DNA from: Blastomussa wellsi | Taxonomy: Eukaryota; Cnidaria; Anthozoa; Scleractinia; Plerogyridae | Direction of reading: 5' to 3' | DNA length: 64,000 bases | Assembly: GCA_947652115.1 (NCBI GenBank) | Contig: OX393563.1 | Location: 2,481,970 to 2,545,969 of the forward strand | Shown here: piece by piece, positions 25,301-35,500 of the stretch | Numbering within the stretch: the first letter of the stretch is position 1 | Layout: every line of letters begins with the position of its first letter | Position numbers and translations under genes: made by a program | The notes under the pieces: generated by a model | Told to the model about the DNA's origin: nothing | The model's database searches: none | What the model saw: only the letters and a program-made list of their open reading frames with translations

Positions 25301-25684
25301 GCTTTTTTAGTTATTTAAACCAGACTTTCATCTTTCGTGGAACTAAAGGAAACAACAAGCCCAGCTGGGAATAATTGGTGGAAATCTATCCAGCAGGTTC
25401 CAGCTACATTTTACAGTTTGGTGATATTTTATTTAGCCTCAAATTAAATGAACCATATGACATTTATCATAAAGATGTACGATTTTCAAGCTTTTCGAAG
25501 AGAACTTACACAAGCTTAGTTTCGCATCTCAACGAAAAATCTATATTTTTAATATTATGAAATCAGCACGAACATATTCCCGAGATATTTCGACATTTAG
25601 ATTTTACTTACCCGAGGTTAGGTCTTCGGCTCCTGTCACATGGAGAAGAACAAGGCAAAAAATATATTTGCAGATACGAAGCAT
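11251..25684 (-). CDS. Secreted CCP6-Kazal-Kunitz2-NTR protein (long form)
   Basis: Thirteen exons total 2115 nt, a 704-residue product. In order: a signal peptide (MLRICKYIFCLVLLHVTG), six CCP/sushi domains, a follistatin/Kazal module, two Kunitz domains and a C-terminal netrin (NTR) module. Every junction up to the NTR is phase 1, so modules can be skipped or exchanged without breaking frame. The tail order Kazal-Kunitz-Kunitz-NTR matches the vertebrate protease inhibitors WFIKKN1/2, but their WAP and Ig domains are absent. CCP modules are typical of complement regulators and proteases, so an extracellular, possibly complement-linked inhibitor is inferred. The gene is head-to-head with factor B. 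This form must skip the terminal exon at 18404-18777. The alternative is two separate genes, but no second signal-peptide exon is visible between 18040 and 18403. Which isoforms exist cannot be decided from DNA. Confidence 0.72.
11607..12403. other. Intron within the NTR module, no feature seen
   Basis: The intron splits the NTR module. It is AT-rich and holds no recognisable repeat or exon. Confidence 0.5.
12404..12475 (-). CDS. NTR module, part 1
   Basis: The acceptor is gttttccag. The exon reads KRSEDCPKCVHMKVGEACRG and ends NL at donor G|gtaagtc. The CPKC..EACR cysteines begin the netrin-like fold completed by the next exon (..NL-AFIGKV). Confidence 0.8.
12763..12933 (-). CDS. Kunitz domain 2 (P1 = Ser)
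   Basis: A one-exon Kunitz/BPTI domain, 57 codons, phase 1 on both sides. All six cysteines have family spacing, with GPCSEKITRWAF, the YGGC core and NNF. The P1 residue after the second cysteine is serine, which does not fit a trypsin inhibitor; elastase-like targets or a non-inhibitory role are more likely. Confidence 0.9.
13238..13402 (-). CDS. Kunitz domain 1 (P1 = Arg)
   Basis: A second one-exon Kunitz domain, 55 codons. The motif NCRAYFRNFFFNSSTNKC puts arginine at P1, as expected for inhibition of trypsin-like proteases. The C38-C51 loop (HPSGWNGFISMED) is one residue longer than in BPTI. One N-glycosylation sequon (NSS) and one near the end (NRT) are present. Confidence 0.9.
13735..13768 (+). 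repeat. G-rich homopolymer tract
   Basis: A run of about 17 consecutive G residues flanked by further GGGG blocks. On the plus strand it could form a G-quadruplex; in the minus-strand transcript it is C-rich and intronic. Confidence 0.7.
14152..14373 (-). CDS. Follistatin/Kazal module
   Basis: A phase 1-1 exon of 74 codons. It begins RCDGVLCKPWEKCVYDSS and CVCRENLDCP (follistatin EGF-like part) and continues PICGSDANRYNNYC and KATACRQGKEI (Kazal part). The order and cysteine pattern match FOLN-Kazal units of agrin, follistatin and WFIKKN. Confidence 0.88.
14916..15126 (+). mobile_element. Hairpin element copy 2, 14-bp target duplication
   Basis: Same family as 9913-10155. It is bounded by ctatcgagcattct at 14902-14915 and 15127-15140. 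The second long arm is missing and replaced by ggtgcctggagcgaagagcg, leaving a short ttttatcaac/gttgataaaa inversion. Confidence 0.85.
15369..15711. mobile_element. TIR MITE with about 50-bp arms
   Basis: The ends are ttaaagtgcacctaacccca and its inverted match ggggttaggtgcactttaa. The arms continue inward through ttcgctaaaataaacctttg. No coding potential is seen. It was inserted into the older LINE fragment. Confidence 0.85.
15882..16334 (+). repeat. 226-bp tandem duplication across a LINE-LINE junction
   Basis: Copy 1 is 15882-16107 and copy 2 is 16108-16334. Each copy starts in the atgatgatgacgatgatg tail of one LINE and ends tttcctggaagca inside the next. The copies are nearly identical, so the duplication is recent. 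Confidence 0.9.
15903..17272 (+). mobile_element. 5'-truncated LINE with (GTT)n tail
   Basis: The frame carries KYLGVLIDKNLSWKHHID, FYKSLIHPYLTYGLPAWG and LQKRALRLLF, motifs of the thumb and C-terminal part of L2/CR1-type reverse transcriptases. Frame is lost after 16812, then an untranslated tail ends in a gttgttgttgttgttgtt microsatellite. Together with the preceding LINE it fills the intron between the CCP6 and Kazal exons. Confidence 0.85.
17299..17478 (-). CDS. CCP domain 6 of the CCP/Kunitz/NTR gene
   Basis: A phase 1-1 exon of 60 codons: SCWDLDVLPPKNGKR, TVTFSCNAGYEL, LTCQPDGQWS and PLCK give the four-cysteine, one-Trp sushi pattern. The acceptor is ttaaccaacag and the donor AAAG|gtattt. 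Confidence 0.88.
17863..18039 (-). CDS. CCP domain 5 of the CCP/Kunitz/NTR gene
   Basis: Reads SCPDPGRPEKGFRED, VEIGCEINTKLIG, KCLPSGEWTGEQPTC. It is a sushi exon of 59 codons, phase 1-1. It lies just 3' of the alternative terminal exon, so it is included only in the long form. Confidence 0.87.
18100..18105 (-). terminator. Candidate poly(A) signal of the short form
   Basis: AATAAA on the minus strand, about 300 nt beyond the stop at 18404 and before the CCP5 exon. It would let transcripts end after the Tudor-like exon. Confidence 0.5.
18404..18777 (-). CDS. Alternative terminal exon, Tudor/SH3-like domain
   Basis: After ttttgaatag the frame reads CAGVDTPVFIRKGIRF, continues to IYIGSRVIAKHVRTGKYTFA and KYSVTFEDKQGT, and stops after TFCG. 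The G..VIA+...G.Y..A.I.....Y.V.F.D pattern is that of Tudor or DUF4537-like SH3-fold domains, unusual in a secreted protein. The exon is phase 1 at its acceptor, so it can replace the CCP5 exon. Confidence 0.8.
18404..25684 (-). CDS. Secreted CCP4 protein with Tudor/SH3-like C-terminal domain (short form)
   Basis: Six exons total 1146 nt, a 381-residue product: signal peptide, CCP1-4, then the terminal exon 18404-18777 with its own stop. The first five exons are shared with the long form. The terminal domain has only two cysteines, one at its first residue and one two residues before the stop, which suggests a closing disulfide. A matching domain ends the other CCP gene at 43896-44284. An extracellular complement-like ligand or regulator is plausible from the CCPs; the role of the terminal domain is unknown. 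Confidence 0.7.
18985..19190 (+). repeat. Purine-rich (GA) low-complexity tract
   Basis: About 200 bp almost entirely of A and G on the plus strand (gaaagagaagagagcagaag and similar). The open frames on the other strand (Ser/Leu/Phe-rich) are products of this composition. Confidence 0.8.
19335..19470 (-). mobile_element. Hairpin element copy 3
   Basis: Minus-strand copy of the 9913-10155 family: agtttctaaagaaactgtgg then gaagagctaacgctcgaaac and cccagttgataaaaccaaat. It is flanked by gctgttatgttta and gctgttacattta, a 13-14 bp target duplication with two changes, so older than copies 1 and 2. Confidence 0.75.
19905..20081 (-). CDS. CCP domain 4
   Basis: Phase 1-1 exon of 59 codons: ITCTDPGIPQYGTRNG, VSFHCNKGYII, RSCSGEGKWTGVQPYC. 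It is the last CCP shared by both forms; the next exon in the transcript is either 18404-18777 or 17863-18039. Confidence 0.9.
20621..21420. mobile_element. Long inverted-repeat element abutting a splice donor
   Basis: The outer arms of about 230 bp are inverted copies: the left begins cttgaagtgcctatgaaatg and the right ends catttcacaggcactttaa. Matching inner blocks include tatgacgtcatcactacct on the right and its inverse on the left. The right end touches the donor of the CCP3 exon (gtatg at 21421-21425). No transposase frame is present. Confidence 0.85.
21426..21599 (-). CDS. CCP domain 3
   Basis: Phase 1-1 exon of 58 codons: ISCKNPPTVPDAEMFGGG, VHYTCHDGFKIEG, LTCGEKGTWVGQAPVC. Donor AAAG|gtatg is followed immediately by the terminus of the inverted-repeat element. 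Confidence 0.9.
22287..22460 (-). CDS. CCP domain 2
   Basis: Phase 1-1 exon of 58 codons: VSCGDPGSPVNGKREG, VSFKCLPGYVLEG, RTCLANQTWSQTQPIC. The NQT sequon is a possible N-glycosylation site. Confidence 0.9.
23215..23380. mobile_element. TIR MITE (GGTGGATTTCCAC ends)
   Basis: The left arm ggtggatttccactgtcgcg and the right arm cgcgacatggtggatttcca are inverted partners with inner ttttttacgtgcgt pairing. It abuts the truncated left side of the next element. Confidence 0.7.
23381..23947. mobile_element. TIR element, family 'AAGGTGATTCCTCAG' (copy 2), left-truncated
   Basis: Shares gctattttatcgtttcacgg, cctcgagtaac and gcgcaatgcaata blocks with 10171-10770 and ends gaggaatcgccttaa. It contains its own 97-bp tandem duplication (23564-23660 and 23661-23752). 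Its right end lies about 20 nt from the CCP1 donor. Confidence 0.8.
23971..24144 (-). CDS. CCP domain 1
   Basis: Phase 1-1 exon of 58 codons: TTCPTPDAPKNAIAVGNN, VKVLCKEGFFRLG, ITCQSNGQWTKANVSC. The sequons NNT and NVS may be glycosylated. It joins the signal-peptide exon through a split Val codon. Confidence 0.9.
24511..24588 (+). repeat. 27-bp tandem repeat, about three units
   Basis: The unit gccttgttgcattatatctt plus aatttat is repeated at 24511, 24538 and 24565, the last unit diverged. The remainder of this 1.5-kb first intron (24145-25611) shows no other feature. Confidence 0.8.
25612..25684 (-). CDS. Signal-peptide exon of the CCP/Kunitz/NTR gene
   Basis: Encodes MLRICKYIFCLVLLHVTGAE then DLTS, a short basic start and hydrophobic core with cleavage likely after TGA. 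The donor is TCGG|gtaagt. An in-frame ATG 15 nt upstream (25699, MYEDT) is an alternative start; I prefer 25684 because the signal core follows directly. Confidence 0.8.
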
Positions 25685-25699
25685 CGTGTCCTCGTACAT

Positions 25700-26510
25700 G
25701 TGTTTACGAAAACTGAATGTTAAAGTATCGCTGTTGCGTATCATCAACGAGGGAAGTGAATCGCGCGCGAACGTGCCAAAAAGAATTGCCCCTTGCAACA
25801 CGTACGTAATCGGATTGGCTGACAAAGGTATCCCGGGTATGACATTAACCCCGAGTGTTCCGTGTGTCAACAATGGATGAATTGATAGCTCTTTCGTTTC
25901 TCCGAGTTAACGGCAGGAAGTCTAATTTCTAATATAGCACTGTCAGTTGTAATCGAAACTTTCGTTTTCTCGTCTGTCAAGTCAGCTGAAACTGTTTATT
26001 AAATTAACTTTTATTGCTCCATTTGGATGTTGTCCAATCCCCCGTGGCTGATCTTTTTATAGGCATCAGGTGTGGGTGCTGCGTTACTTGAACTTGGTTT
26101 CTAGATGACTCTCTTTTGAGGGTCCTTTACTTTTTTATTCAGGAAATCCAATCAGTGCGAGGCAATAATTGGTTTCAAAAATTGCTCACACAGCACATGT
26201 TGCGAAACAAGCTCGGAATAAAGCGAAGAAAATGTCATTTTGAACACAGGAAGCACATTGCTCTTCTGACCTTTTGTTTTGCAAGCGTCTAAGAATTTGA
26301 CCCCTCTTTCCGTTAAAACGTTAGCTGACACTGTCGAAGTGTGCGCGTGAGCTGTTGAACTTGGCAAATTTTCATGCCGTTGAAGCAACATCTCACCTCA
26401 GGCGGACAAATTAAATCGAAAGAATTCGCCCAAGCACGCTGCTGCTACGGAAGTTAAAGTGAAGATATTAGCAAATTAAACCTAATCAGGAGGTTTATCA
26501 CAAGAGCAAG
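25700..26510. promoter_or_regulatory. Divergent promoter region between the CCP gene and factor B
   Basis: About 0.8 kb separates the two start codons. Visible motifs: CCAATCAG at 26148-26155 (plus), ATTGG at 25814-25818 (a CCAAT box for the minus gene), and tttcgttttc at 25960-25969, whose complement GAAAACGAAA fits the ISRE core GAAANNGAAA. A second near-match, ctttcgtttctcc, lies about 70 nt to the left. No convincing TATA box is positioned for either gene. Function is inferred from position and motif only. Confidence 0.55.
25960..25969 (-). promoter_or_regulatory. ISRE/IRF-like motif
   Basis: The minus strand reads GAAAACGAAA, an exact match to GAAANNGAAA bound by IRF proteins in animals. 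A ten-base motif can occur by chance, but its place between two immune-type genes makes it worth noting. Confidence 0.35.
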
Positions 26511-26528
26511 ATGTTCTTCAGGTATCAG
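26511..26528 (+). CDS. CFB: Factor B exon 1 (start codon)
   Basis: Encodes MFFRYQ and splices in phase 0 at CAG|gtaaga. The ATG follows an A-rich caagagcaag leader. With exon 2 it forms a normal signal peptide, which is the reason for choosing this very short first coding exon. Confidence 0.75.
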
Positions 26529-29500
26529 GTAAGATGAATTTGTCTTGCGACAAAAAAACAACAAGACTTAAATGCGCAGGAATTATTACAATTAGGCCAT
26601 TTTCGTGATAAGACCTCCTGATAACTTGAGGTTTCTTTCAAGCATTGAGGCTAAAACATTTGAGAAGATCCTCAAAACAATGGTCGACATTAATAAACTG
26701 AAACTGGTCAGGAGTTATTTTGTTATTAATTGATAGAATCTAACAGGTTCGGGTGCTCTTTTAGGTTTTTATTTGCACTAAAATTTGTTCGCGTTTATAC
26801 AAAGGCCTCATGATCAATGTTATCGTCCGTTTATATCCTGCATGGGGGCGTCCAAGAGAAGGTGATATATCAAATTGAGAAAAATCGGGTTGAATCTAAT
26901 GGCTTGTTTCTACACCGACATTTTACAAACGTTTTGGCTGGAATAATGAAAAGGAAATAATTTTCTTCTTCGAAGAGGGTTTGAAACGACAATCCGGGAG
27001 ACTGGGTAAGAGCTGGTATGGAAAGGTGCTGTTTGATCAGCTGTCGAAACGACGACTTTAATTAATTTAGTACGCCAAGAGTACTTTTTGTTTTGTTCTT
27101 TATGCAAAACAAATCATGATAGGATTAATAGAAGTAACCCTAAATAATAAGGTATTGTAAATACATCTAAATAATACATCTTTCTTTCAATTTTCAGATT
27201 CTTTTGTGCATCTTTGTGAGTACGTTAACATTCTGTATTCAAAGTACAGGGAGTCGCCGGAGAGCAAGTAAGTTTGGATGTTTTATTTTTAAATAGAAGT
27301 GCTTCTTGGTTTTTCGTTAGTGGATTTTTGAGATTTGATTTTTGATTGATTGAGCTGTTACCCAAAACAAACAGAGGCTCATTTTTCGCTAGTACTGTAC
27401 GTATGATGAAAAGTTCGTCAATAGCGCTACAGAAATACATCTTTGCTTTATTGTTTTTAAAATTAGATTGCGATAAGAAATGTGTTGACGTACTCCGAAG
27501 ACTTAAGAAGAATCCACCTCATAACCACACGATATCTATACACACGGTTCTGTGTAAGGCAAGATATCGCTGTCGTGATGGCCTTAGGTTGGTTGGCAAG
27601 GAAATACGTACTTGCAAAGGGGGAAAGTGGATAGAAAAGAACGAACCTAAGTGTTTTGGAGTTCCAGGTATACTCAAGCTCTGTAATCTCGTCATACATA
27701 CACAATGACATACAAGCGTTTTAAGATATGGGCTTAAATAAGGCCATGAATTTTAAAATAAATTGAACTATAAAAAAAAAACTTGTATGTTTGCAATAAA
27801 AACTATATAAATTATTTTAAATAGCGTACTAAACTAGCATCGAGCCATGAAGAAAACAACTTAGAGTTTACTTTCAGTAAGGAAGGGTATCTCACTTTAT
27901 CCACTAAGCATTTTGCAAACAAAAGCTTCTATTCTGTCTCCAAAAAAAAATGAATGGAAAAAAATAGACACATTGTACTCAACTTTGTTTGGCTTTCTTC
28001 AAATCAGAGCCTTGCGGAAAGCCTGAAGACATTCCACACGCCAGGTATACTGGTTCAAGTTTTATCTTTAACGCTAAGTTGAAGTACAGATGTGAAAATG
28101 GTTACATGCTCAGTGGACCCAGGAAAAGAAAATGCGGTGAAGACGGAAAGTGGTCCAAAGCTCCAAAATGTTTAGGTAAGTTAATTAAAGTCGCAATGTC
28201 ACTTTTAGTGCCGGATCCAGACTTCTTTCCTGAAAAGTTTTCTGGCCCTTTGGGCCTTAAATTAAAGTGGGGACCTGAGGAGTTTTCGGCCCTTCGAGCC
28301 GTAAAATTGGGTGGGGGCTCCCGGGACCGCCACTGACTTTTGTGATCCAAGTGAAAAGTTGAAGCTAGTTGACAACCAGACTCGTCCCCAGGCTTGTTAT
28401 TTTTTCTGATAAGAGACGACTGGGGACGAGTCAGGTTGACAACATGAGGGTGACATTTCAAGACATTTCTTTCCCCTGGGGCGTCCAGTAAGACGTTACC
28501 TTACGGGAACCTCTATTATCATTCGCCTGTTATAAAATCTACGTCTATTGTTTAGCATAGGGCTAGGGGCATTTTCGTGGCCTATTATCTATTGTTTTAA
28601 GAACTCTGATTTATTCCGAGAGGGGCCCTTCGGTTCTGCTCGTCTTTTATTTCGTTACTTTTCCCCCGGCCGCAGTTTCAGCTTTCCCTTGGCTCCACTA
28701 AGGCTGCCCCTGGGTATCATGGAAAGAGCATATTAGTTTGGGTGCCAACTTCAAGCGGTATTTTCGTTTTGGACAGCCGTTAAATTCAAAACATGCAACT
28801 TGTATTAATACTCTTATTCAATAAATTTGTTTAAACTCATGGTAGCTTGTTCTTTCTGCGTTGACCCTGTCCTGAAAAACGCGTTACGGCGAAGCCCTGT
28901 GAATCTGAGTACTATATAATAACTAAACTACTTACTAACCTTGCTTCCTCGAGCCGTACGCGTATTACCAAGACCTCAGGCCAATATTCACAGCACAGCC
29001 CTTGCGCTCAGTTAGTAAGAATGTTCCTATCATGTTTGCTGCAGTTATATTAAGATGGCACAGGGCTAACCACTTCTCCAGAGCAAGAGCGTATTACCGA
29101 AGTACAAAAGATCACGAAAACGACGCCTTAATTGGGGAAGTCAAATTTGTTCTGAGTAGTCTTTATCCAAAACAGTTGAAAATAATACAAGATGCTCGTT
29201 TTGAATGCGCTCGCGAAATAAATTTTAGTGGTCAACAATAAAGACAGTAGGGTTTTTTTTATGTCTCGGGACTATCTGTCTGATAGTTGCCCCTGGAAAT
29301 TTGATTTTTTTAAAACTAGCATACAATTAACCCTCGAAGCTTCGCTTCTCGGCCTAATATATATATTTTAAGAACATCAAATTTCTGGGGTAACTATCTT
29401 TTAAGTGTTTTTATTAAAACGAGACAACCCTTAAGTTGCCTGATAAGGCTAAAAAACCCCCAAAAATAATCTCCTATTGTCGGTCTCCTCTTTCGTTTCT

Positions 29501-32500
29501 TCTGTTAGGACCTTGCGGTAAACCTGAAGATATTCCCCACAGCAAGGTCAACGGCTCAAGTTATAACTTTAAGGACACTTTGTCTTACACCTGTGAAAAA
29601 GGCTACGTCTTAGATGGACCGAAAACTAGAACATGTCGTGAAGATGAGAAATGGTCCGAGGGTCCCACTTGTACTCGTAAGTCACGCTTGTTACAGTGTA
29701 AACAGTGTGATGTTGTATTAATCAACTACAATACCCGAAAATATCATTGACTATCGTGTGTAGCAAATGTTTCAGGCTTATGACATGGTCAGTATGTCTA
29801 GTGTTATAAAAGAGAATTGCATTTTCTTTCTCGAAATCGACTGCATGTAACCATGCTGGAAAACATGACACCAGTTACAAAATGCAAAGGGCCATTATCT
29901 CAATTCGTTAACTGGACGAAATGCCATATAGAAACTCAAAAGTATGTCAATTAGAAAGTGGATGTGTTTCAATGAGATGCACCAACTCTGATCGTCCAGG
30001 CGAGGATTGCCTTGAAGAGTACTCAGTGTTCTTAGTGAAATCACCTTCAAAGGCAACAAAGTTTCTACGGATGGAGACTTGGAGAGATCATTTACACGTG
30101 CCTCTGAAGATGACTTACCTTACGTCTAGTATCAGCCACGAACCGGGCGATCTCACTACTCACTAGACCGACTACTCACTGACTCCCCTGGGCTCAATGC
30201 ACTTACTAGGTTTATTGTGTATTTAGAAAACAAAACACCTGATTATTTTCAATTTTTTTCCCAGAAATACGGTGCACTCATCCTTTGAAATTTCGAAAAG
30301 GACAACTTCGAAACGGAAATGTTTCATCCTCTGATCCTGAATTTCTCTTTGGTGATACTTTGGTTTTTGAGTGTAATGAAGGATATGAGCTGAAAGGAAG
30401 TGACGCTATGACCTGTTTGGAATTTGGCTGGAAACCTCGACGTCTGCCATACTGCATCGGTAAGCGTTTTCTGATCGAGTTTAATAAACAACTAAATAAA
30501 TAATTCACATTAACAGATTGCCTGGTGGATACATTTAGCCTGGAACTAGCTACTGTAAAGGTTTTATTCAGGATAACCCAATACCAAGATTCAGTGTTGT
30601 GGTCCTAAAAAGAACCAAACGCTGGGCACTGGGCACTGTCTTATGATGAAGTGATGGCTTTCAATTGTTTAGCTCTTTTCAAATACCCATTTCTTTGGGT
30701 AATTAAACAGGGGGAAATAGGAGAAACAAGCCTGGCTCTCAAATGGTATAATGTCGTCGGTTGTGCTGGAAACCCGTTGCATGAAAGCTTGAAACTAATT
30801 CCTTTCCATGCCGAGCAGTAGTCTAAAATCAGCCAAACATTCGTGTAAACGGATTGAGGTTGTCAATGTTGTTATTTATAAAAAAGAATATTAAAAAAAT
30901 ATGTAAATATGTGTTCATGCACTTACCTTCCAGATAGCTAGTATCCCGGCATGCCACTCAAACAGAAGAAACATGTATTTGCTGATTTATATTTCAAGTA
31001 TTTTATATTTTGGTTTGCAGTAAAAACATGTCCCGATCCTGGGAGACCCGATAATGGTGACCGGTTTGGCTATTTTAGAGTGGGAAGTACAGTACGGTTT
31101 TCCTGCCAGTCAGGTTTTCAAATACATGGTTCAAGAGAAAGAACCTGCCTGGAAAATAAGGAATGGAATGGATCTTTGACCACCTGTCAGGACGGAAGTA
31201 AGTCAGCGATTACGATTTTTATTCTTAGAAAAAGAGAATCATTTGGTTGACTTCAGCTTATAATCGTGAAGACATTTGTACTGGGTTATAGTTAGAAAAG
31301 GTTACTTCTTCCATGAAGCTGCTACAAATATACCAGAAATATCGAAACCTACAAGTGGTACACTAATAAAAAAAACTCACTGACGATACAGTCGAACCTC
31401 CTTGTACGATCACCTCTCGTTAGGGACCAGTTTTCTAAAAGAACAACCTTTTCAAGACAAACCACCATCATCAAAGTCTCTAGTAGGCAGCGCCGCCTCT
31501 ACTAGGAGAGCGCCTACTGATTTGACATTTCATATTGTTTTAAGCTGCTACTTCTCATCACCTGACCTAACTAGGGACACATCATGGGTCAGTGGTAAGT
31601 ACGTTTAAGTATAAAGCGCCAGTATCAGTATAAAGCGCCTTACATTTTTTTCCTTAAGGGACCGACTGTACAGTTCTTGGAATTCCTATTAGCGGACGTA
31701 AATACGGCAGCGAATACAATAGCGGAGATATTGTAACATTTGAGTGTGATCCTGGATTTGTACTCAAAGGCTCTGCAGCAAGAAAGTGCTCAGAAAATGG
31801 AACCTGGAATGGTACAGAGGCAGTTTGTAGAGGTAAACAGATTCAACATTAAACTCACGTTGAAATATATCAAAGGCATTATACGTTATAATAAGCAACT
31901 TTATATTTCGAAGAATCTATGATGTCTTCGTCGTTGCTTTTCCTTTTAAATCGATAAAGCCATGTTACTGTGTTGTGCAGCAACGGTTTTGATAAAAATA
32001 CTTGATGGCTGACCAGTTATGCATACTCTTATAAACAACAGTTTGACGTCATAGCATGGTCAAAACATGGCAACGAATCACAAGTGATTGACTATGCTGC
32101 GTGGCTCGGTGGCCTGATGCATCGAGGGTCGGAGTTCGAATTTTGCCGCAGTCAGGGATTTTTGGCAATACAGTTTACCTTCACAAGTCTGGGAATTCCG
32201 GCTACTTTTTCTCTGGAGTATAATTGGATACCAGTTAACAAATTGTTGCGAATTAAAAATTGACAGAATTATGCCATCCAGATTAAGCCATCCAGAAGTG
32301 GCAATATTTGATGAAAGCATGTAAACGTTACACAGTTTTTTTTTCTTTCAGACGAGTTTGAAGATCGCTTTAAAGATGTAAACACCACTGCTTACAACTT
32401 CCGGAAAAACCTAATTGATCCTTTATTGGAATACACATGTAACAGTGACAACGTCACCGGTTGCAATAAAATAAAGGACCGTGGACTGGACTTCCGAGGA

Positions 32501-35500
32501 AGAGCCATTATTTTGAACGCGAATGGTGGACTGGATCTCGTGTTTGTAATTGATGCTTCCAGTAGTGTTAAGAAGGACACTGATTTCAAAAGTGGCTTGG
32601 ATTTCGCGAAAGAGTTTGTGAGAACTATCGGAGCCAGCAAAAGGTACGACTGTAGAGATAATGAGAGTCTTTCTGGTGATCTAGGTTTTATGGGTGTCAC
32701 CAGTCTTAAAAAATAAAATAATTAAAAAAATGTCAAGCGATATTTTTGAAACTTTCCCTGAATGTTCCCTTCCAAGCACTGCTTCGAAAAATAAAATAAA
32801 ACAGGTAGGTCACCGTGCTCGCAAAAGAGAAATGATGGGTCGGTCTTACCCCATTTATGCTAATCACGGGCGCTATTTTATCGTCTCACTGTACATTATG
32901 CGGTGACTGAAAGGAAGGATTATAAACGGAATACTTGGCAAAAAACGTGATAGCTAGCAAGTCTCGATTTTAAGGAACAATGTAACATGTAATTTATGAA
33001 AAAAAGTAAACAAATTTAAACGGAACCGACTTAAAACGTCCCACGAGTAGTTGTTCCGAAGTCTATAATTAGCATCCTCGAGTAACAGTTTTCTGGGAGG
33101 TTTTGATTATATCTTTTTTCCTACCCAAAAATTTCTCTTTTTATTTTTTTTCACTTAAAGTTGTTCATTTGCACACCTAAATTCTGAACTAGCTGTTTAC
33201 AAGAATAACGACGATTTATCTCGCTCGTGAACAAATCCGTACAGGAAAAGCCGCCATATTGTTCATGTGCGCGCGCCCATTGCGCGTAAAATTCTGCCCG
33301 GTAAGGGTGCGCAATGCAATACTAAGGAATCACCTTAGCTACATAGCGCGTTTGCCGCGAATTCAATTATTCTCTTAAACTGTGTGATTCAGTCACTGTT
33401 TTTAAAAATCGCCTGAGGACTAAACTACTTAAAGAATTGTAATTTTTATATTTATATATGTTTTTATAATCTTTTTAGAACCTTATTTTATTCATTCTTA
33501 ATTTTAATTGTAAATAGGAATATATATATTTTTTAATATTGTCTTTGAAAAGCCCCCTTGGGGAAAGTCATATAGATTACTTCATAGAAGGTGCGAAGTA
33601 CGGATTTTTATTCACGAGTTGCAAAACTTTGGAAAACGAACGAGTGAGCGCAGCGAACGAGTGAGTTTTCCAAAGTTTTGCGACGAGTGAATAATAATCC
33701 GTACAAAGCACTTTCTATGCTGTAATTTGTTTATTATATATAACGAGTACTCAACCATTGTAAACTTAAAGCGATTTTTCTAGTCTATAATTAAAGAGTT
33801 AAACGCAGCGGTACGAGGAAAACAAAGCTGCAAATGCATTCTGATGGCTTTCCAAGCGAGATCTCTTTTAAATAGAAAAGAAAAATTACGGCGACGACAA
33901 GCTATCGTAAACAAGAACTTTATTTAAATAGCGGTATAAAACACACTGTGTTCATACTTTTTAAAAGAAAAGCTTTTGCTATCGCATCGAGAAACGTCGC
34001 CATAAGTGAATCAACTACTGCACGCAAATCAACTGGCGAATTTTTGAACAAAAGTTGTGATAACACAAGGAGTCGGTTCATTAAACAGTAATTACGACGT
34101 AAACCATATTCAAAAGTGAAATATTTACTTTACCCTGGTGTTCCCAAGAGTGCTTGAATTTTCTTAGAACGTCCACGGCTGCGTTGTATCAAAGCTACAA
34201 TGAAAGTCTTTCATTTCTTGGCTTTCCCTTATCGACATTTAGTTTGTCTTCGCTCCGCCTGGAGAATGATTTTAGCATTTCCATATCATAACTGTGTTCT
34301 CAAGGTTTTTCTTGGCGTGTTTCTGATGGCTTTCCTTTCCATAAAGTTCTCAAAAGTACAAAATTTGTCGCCAAAACATAAACTGTCTTCGAGAGCTTGC
34401 AAACTTGCAGCGTGTTGTTTTCACAACCTCGTTGGAAACCATTTGAATTCCCGCGCTCTGATTGGTTGGGTCGTTCTACTCTTGATGCTGATTGGTTATA
34501 TTTTTCACATGTGAAGAAAGCTATACGCGAAGCTGATTGGACGTATCGCTTTTCTCACATGTGAAAATATAGCAGGTATAGAATTTTATCTGCAAGGTTT
34601 ATTACCTAAAATTGTCGCTATATATATAATAAAATAAAGTATGTATGTATGTATGTATGTATAAATATAAACATTAACTAAAACATCAAGTAGGTCATTT
34701 CGGAGTTCCCTTTGACCTGTGATTCAAAGCAGTCCAAGTGCAAACAATGTGAAAATGAGTTTGCTTTGCATGAAAATGAACATGCAGGTAAAACACATTT
34801 TCATATGAATGGTTTTGCACAAGGACGCGCCTTGGCACTGAGTCAAAAGAGAACTCGGAACCGTATTGATGCATATTTTTCTATTTGAATATATATTTGG
34901 TAGAGAAATCGAGGTCATTATGTACAGGCGTTTTAAATTTTCACGGCTTCTTATACCATCTTTTGACGGCTACTAACGAAACGTTCATGTCATAAACTAT
35001 AAAAGGAGCTTTGCTTGAATAAAAAGAAATTCTTTTCTCAGGGCTGACGGAACTCGAATAGCAGCTGTGACATTTGGTACTGAGGCCAAGCTTGAGTTCA
35101 ACTTGGGAGATGCAAAAGTGGATTCAATAGATAAGGCCATCGAAGCTATTGGTAATATAATGTACATGGGAGGGGCTACAGCGTCTGCGCTTGCCTTGCA
35201 AATGGTCAGGAGAGTGGTCGTACCGAATGCCCGTCGAGACAGCCACCGAGTGATAATCTTCATCACAGACGGCATGTCAAACATTGGTGGTTCACCCATA
35301 AGGGAAGCTAAGCATCTCCGCGATGAAGAAAACTTTGAAATATACGCAGTTGGTAAGATCGCTTTATTTTCCGCAGAAAAGAGGAACTTTGAAACGGGCC
35401 GTTGGTTGTGAACAGACTCTCTGGCGAGAATGGGACGAAGAAAAAGCGGGAAGAAAGAGGAGGAGATTCCTTTAAGCCGGAGTTGCATGCTCATAAATTG

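Noticed and set aside
29921..30166. 81-residue open frame in factor B intron 5
   Set aside because: No recognised domain, no splice sites placing it in phase with the CCP exons, and its size is expected by chance.
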